From: Puffinus mauretanicus
Taxonomy: Eukaryota > Chordata > Aves > Procellariiformes > Procellariidae
DNA length: 64,000 nucleotides
NCBI GenBank assembly: GCA_023333565.1
Contig: JAJKFH010000102.1
Coordinates: 3,782,001 to 3,846,000, forward strand
Direction: 5' to 3'
Below are positions 61,248 through 64,000 of the stretch, one piece after another; the stretch's first letter is position 1, and every line of letters starts with the position of its first letter. The position numbers were made by a program, and so were the translations under genes. The notes beneath the pieces were generated by a model that did not search any database, was not told the DNA's origin, and was given only the letters and a program-made list of their open reading frames with translations.

Positions 61248-64000
61248 ACAAATGAATTTGAAGAAGTACGGGAGGTGCCGGGTAAGCCTTGGAGAATGTG
61301 TCAGATGTAAAAAGCACAGCTATGGTACTGCTATTAATTTATTCCTGTAAATGCTGGCTCCAGTCTACTAGCGGCATTCTCCAGATTCTCAAAAATCCAG
61401 GAGGGGAGCCTGAACAAGGTATTAGAAGATGTAATTAAATACTCCTTACTGAAGGTGATTTTAACTAAGCAAGCCACTAAAGGGAGCTGACAGCATGTTT
61501 AAATTGCGCTGGGGAAAACTTCAAGGTGACAAGCCTCAAAAAACTGCTGGAGGGAGAGGAGGTTATTTCCCCAACTGCTTTAACTCAGCAAGAAGTCCCA
61601 TCAATCGTGCAAGGGGGCCACGCACTCTGCCTTCGCCACCTTCACTTTAAATACTGCGAGAGGCCTTGCTGCTTTTAAAACGTTTTCATCTTCCTCTTTG
61701 ATCCTTCAGTATGGCTGCAGCCAAGAACTAGACAACCTTCAAAGTACGCAGCCTCACAAATGAAACCACCAATCCTGATGGTCTCTGAAGAGATGGGGAG
61801 CTGACACAGAACTGAGTAATTCACCCTTTTTTTTTTTTTTTTTTTAAGTTTAGGAAGTATGCAGCAGAAGTAGACATTTTAAACTTCACTGTATTTGTCA
61901 TGGCCACTGGATCATCCCTGGTGACTCAGTTTTTCCTAGAGTACTTCCTACAAGTTATATATGGGGCAGCTTCACAGACATTGGGAACGAGGTAATATGC
62001 TGGGAAGAAAATTCTCCGCGAGCTGCCTCAGGTGGTAATTCATTCTTGCCAACCCTTGCTAGGGTTTTCGAGCAGGGGGGAAACAAATAAAGTTTCCAAG
62101 ACTTTCTTGAAGGCAATTCTTTACCTAGAAGTGATATTTATAACATCTTCAGACAACTGTACCATCAAACTATACTTGCACCAGTGCGACTTCATGAAGA
62201 AAGCATGTAAGTCTCATGTAGAATATTCATCCATACATTCTAATTTACACAGTCACTTTTGTATCAATATGCAGCTGTTACATCAGATTTTCATATCTTA
62301 GTATGAAAAGCATACTCATCTATTTTGAGCTGCAGTAAATTTAATAATAACTTGTTGTAATATTTATTGATAAATGGAGAGTGAAAAGAAACAATACTAA
62401 CCCACAGACGGTCCCCAGGTTTTTTCCTCAGTATAGAAAGTGTAATCTTTGCAATGGTAGGAAAAAAAAAAGCAAGCCCTCTCAGATAATAGCATTTCCC
62501 TCTTTGCTTCTACAGAGTACCTTTGTCAGTCTATTTCTCTACCTACTATCCTTCCTCAAGCCCAGGTAACAAGACAAAGCTCAGGTGTCATAAGCTTGTG
62601 CAAATAAGGCATAACAGCTACCCTGCAACTCCCCTTGCGTGCAATGGAAAAGAGCTACCGCTTTGCCATCACCCAGTCTCCTGCTACCTGGTACGAAAGC
62701 AATGTGAGGAAGTGATCAGTAGATTAACATCATGACAATAACTAGGCAACAGTTTTGTTATTTAACTCATTTTGGGGAGCAGCTGACCATTGCCAAGTTA
62801 TATGCTCTGATGCAGCGGGGGGGAAAGCTGTACGCTTAGCAGCGTTGTTTTATATGCAAGAACCGAGGCACGCGCGCACTCCTGCTCACACACCCCGCGC
62901 AAAGGCTATTCATCACCACAGCAACCTCTCAAAACAAAGGTGGAAGCCAATTCAAACAGCCCTGTTCCTCTGATGACAGAGGATGAAGGGTGCTCTCTGC
63001 CTGCACCCTACAGGGGCCTTAGTTGCTTGGGTTTGCTTTTATGTCATTGGATCTCATTTCCCAATTTAATTTTCAGCAGCCCAGCATGCATGCCCAGAGC
63101 AGAGAATGGCCCTACTTACACATTAAACAAAAGAATTCTTCTATAGCCCCGGTTAAAAGGGCAGAGAAGAACTGGCTGACGTACAATTCCTTCTTGCCAC
63201 ACGGCTGAGCAAACGCCGTACTCTATTACACCTACCCACCGTCACCCCACCTTCCCCGCACTCTCCCCTACGTACCAGGAATAGCTGCTGTAAAATAAAC
63301 ACCCCACCTAAAACCAAGAAAAACCCCAACCTGTTTAACTACCATTTCTTCCTTCCTCTCCCCTCACCGCTCCTTTTCTTCACATCCTCTTTCACTCTGC
63401 GGGAGCTTAATGATTTTGGATACGTTAAGAAAATCTGACCGAGACAGTAAAATAATTGTAAACCCAGCAGAAAGGAAAAGCAGAGTGTCTTTTCTATCCC
63501 TGAATCTGGAAAGAACAAACCCCAACGTTTCTCCGAGTCACTCGAGGAAAGAGATTATGATCATTTCTAAACCTTTTCAACTACGAGCCAGGAGGAAAAA
63601 ACACTGTCTGTAATGACAAGCTGTCAACACTTGGCGAGCAACGCGGCTCTCATTCGTGACACTGATCCTTCGCCTGCAGAGCGGAGCACGTGGGCATCAG
63701 CAGCCACACCACAAGCAATGACAATACTCAAAATGCCCACATTTCTCTATTTCTCCAAAAGCAAATCCCCCATCTGAGCAGCCAGGTCTTGATGTGAGAA
63801 TACCCTCCCTATCTTCGGGATTTAAAAGATAGGGTAACCACGCATTTTAAAATACAGGATTAAAAAAACCCAATGGGTCCTAGGAATTTTATTTTTTAAA
63901 TGGAAAACACAGGTGATTAAAGCAGATAACACAAAGTCGCAAAGGTTAGGTCTCATTTACTCCTGTTGAGAAATAAGTTAAATTTTGCTGTAGTAAAACC
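61248..64000. other. right-end sequence: nothing recognised
   Basis: No exon or repeat family recognised. A small CpG cluster lies at 62868-62900 (CACGCGCGCAC and CCCCGCGC). Poly(T) at 61827. Confidence 0.5.
61827..61845. repeat. poly(T) tract
   Basis: Nineteen consecutive T, followed by AAGTTTAGG. It is isolated simple sequence. Confidence 0.9.

Noticed and set aside
1..64000. CRISPR arrays, operons, bacterial or phage genes, tRNA and rRNA genes
   Set aside because: None seen. The window is vertebrate intronic and intergenic DNA; the only regular repeats are microsatellites and retroelement tails.

Overview
This is vertebrate nuclear DNA, almost certainly from a bird. It holds CR1 LINE 3' ends with the ATTCTATG-type tail, two avian ERVL-like solo LTRs with 5-bp target duplications, and A+T-rich non-coding sequence with short, widely spaced exons. 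There is no bacterial-style gene layout, so nearly every long open frame here is chance.

One protein-coding gene is identified with confidence: the 5' part of EPS8 (epidermal growth factor receptor kinase substrate 8, an actin-capping and bundling adaptor), on the minus strand. Six consecutive coding exons were assembled by eye. In transcription order they are 18346-18256 (start codon), 17083-17010, 6744-6677, 4731-4570, 4368-4219 and 1914-1832. All junctions are AG/GT, all phases match, and together they encode residues 1-200, i.e. the N-terminus and nearly all of the PTB domain. The remaining three quarters of the protein (linker, SH3 domain, SAM-like C-terminus) lies beyond the left edge.

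Layout: 1-18346 is the EPS8 5' coding region. Its largest intron (6745-17009) carries an old CR1 fragment and a solo LTR. 18347 to about 51.7 kb is probably EPS8 intron 1, with a second solo LTR (39417-40001), two CR1 fragments and two unexplained G+C-rich patches near 33.1-33.8 and 37.7-38.3 kb. At 51.65-51.83 kb a compact CpG-dense segment with a CCAAT box, a TGACGCA site and a strong minus-strand splice donor is the best candidate EPS8 promoter and first non-coding exon. 51.8-64 kb is upstream or intronic sequence. It contains a CR1 with an inverted 5' end and a 47-bp LTR-like insertion, and an exon-like 101-nt segment (60390-60490) that would splice in frame into EPS8 and is partly copied 747 bp away.

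The exons are firm. The promoter, the alternative exon and the short ORFs are hypotheses from sequence alone and are labelled so. Species-level identity cannot be fixed from this window.
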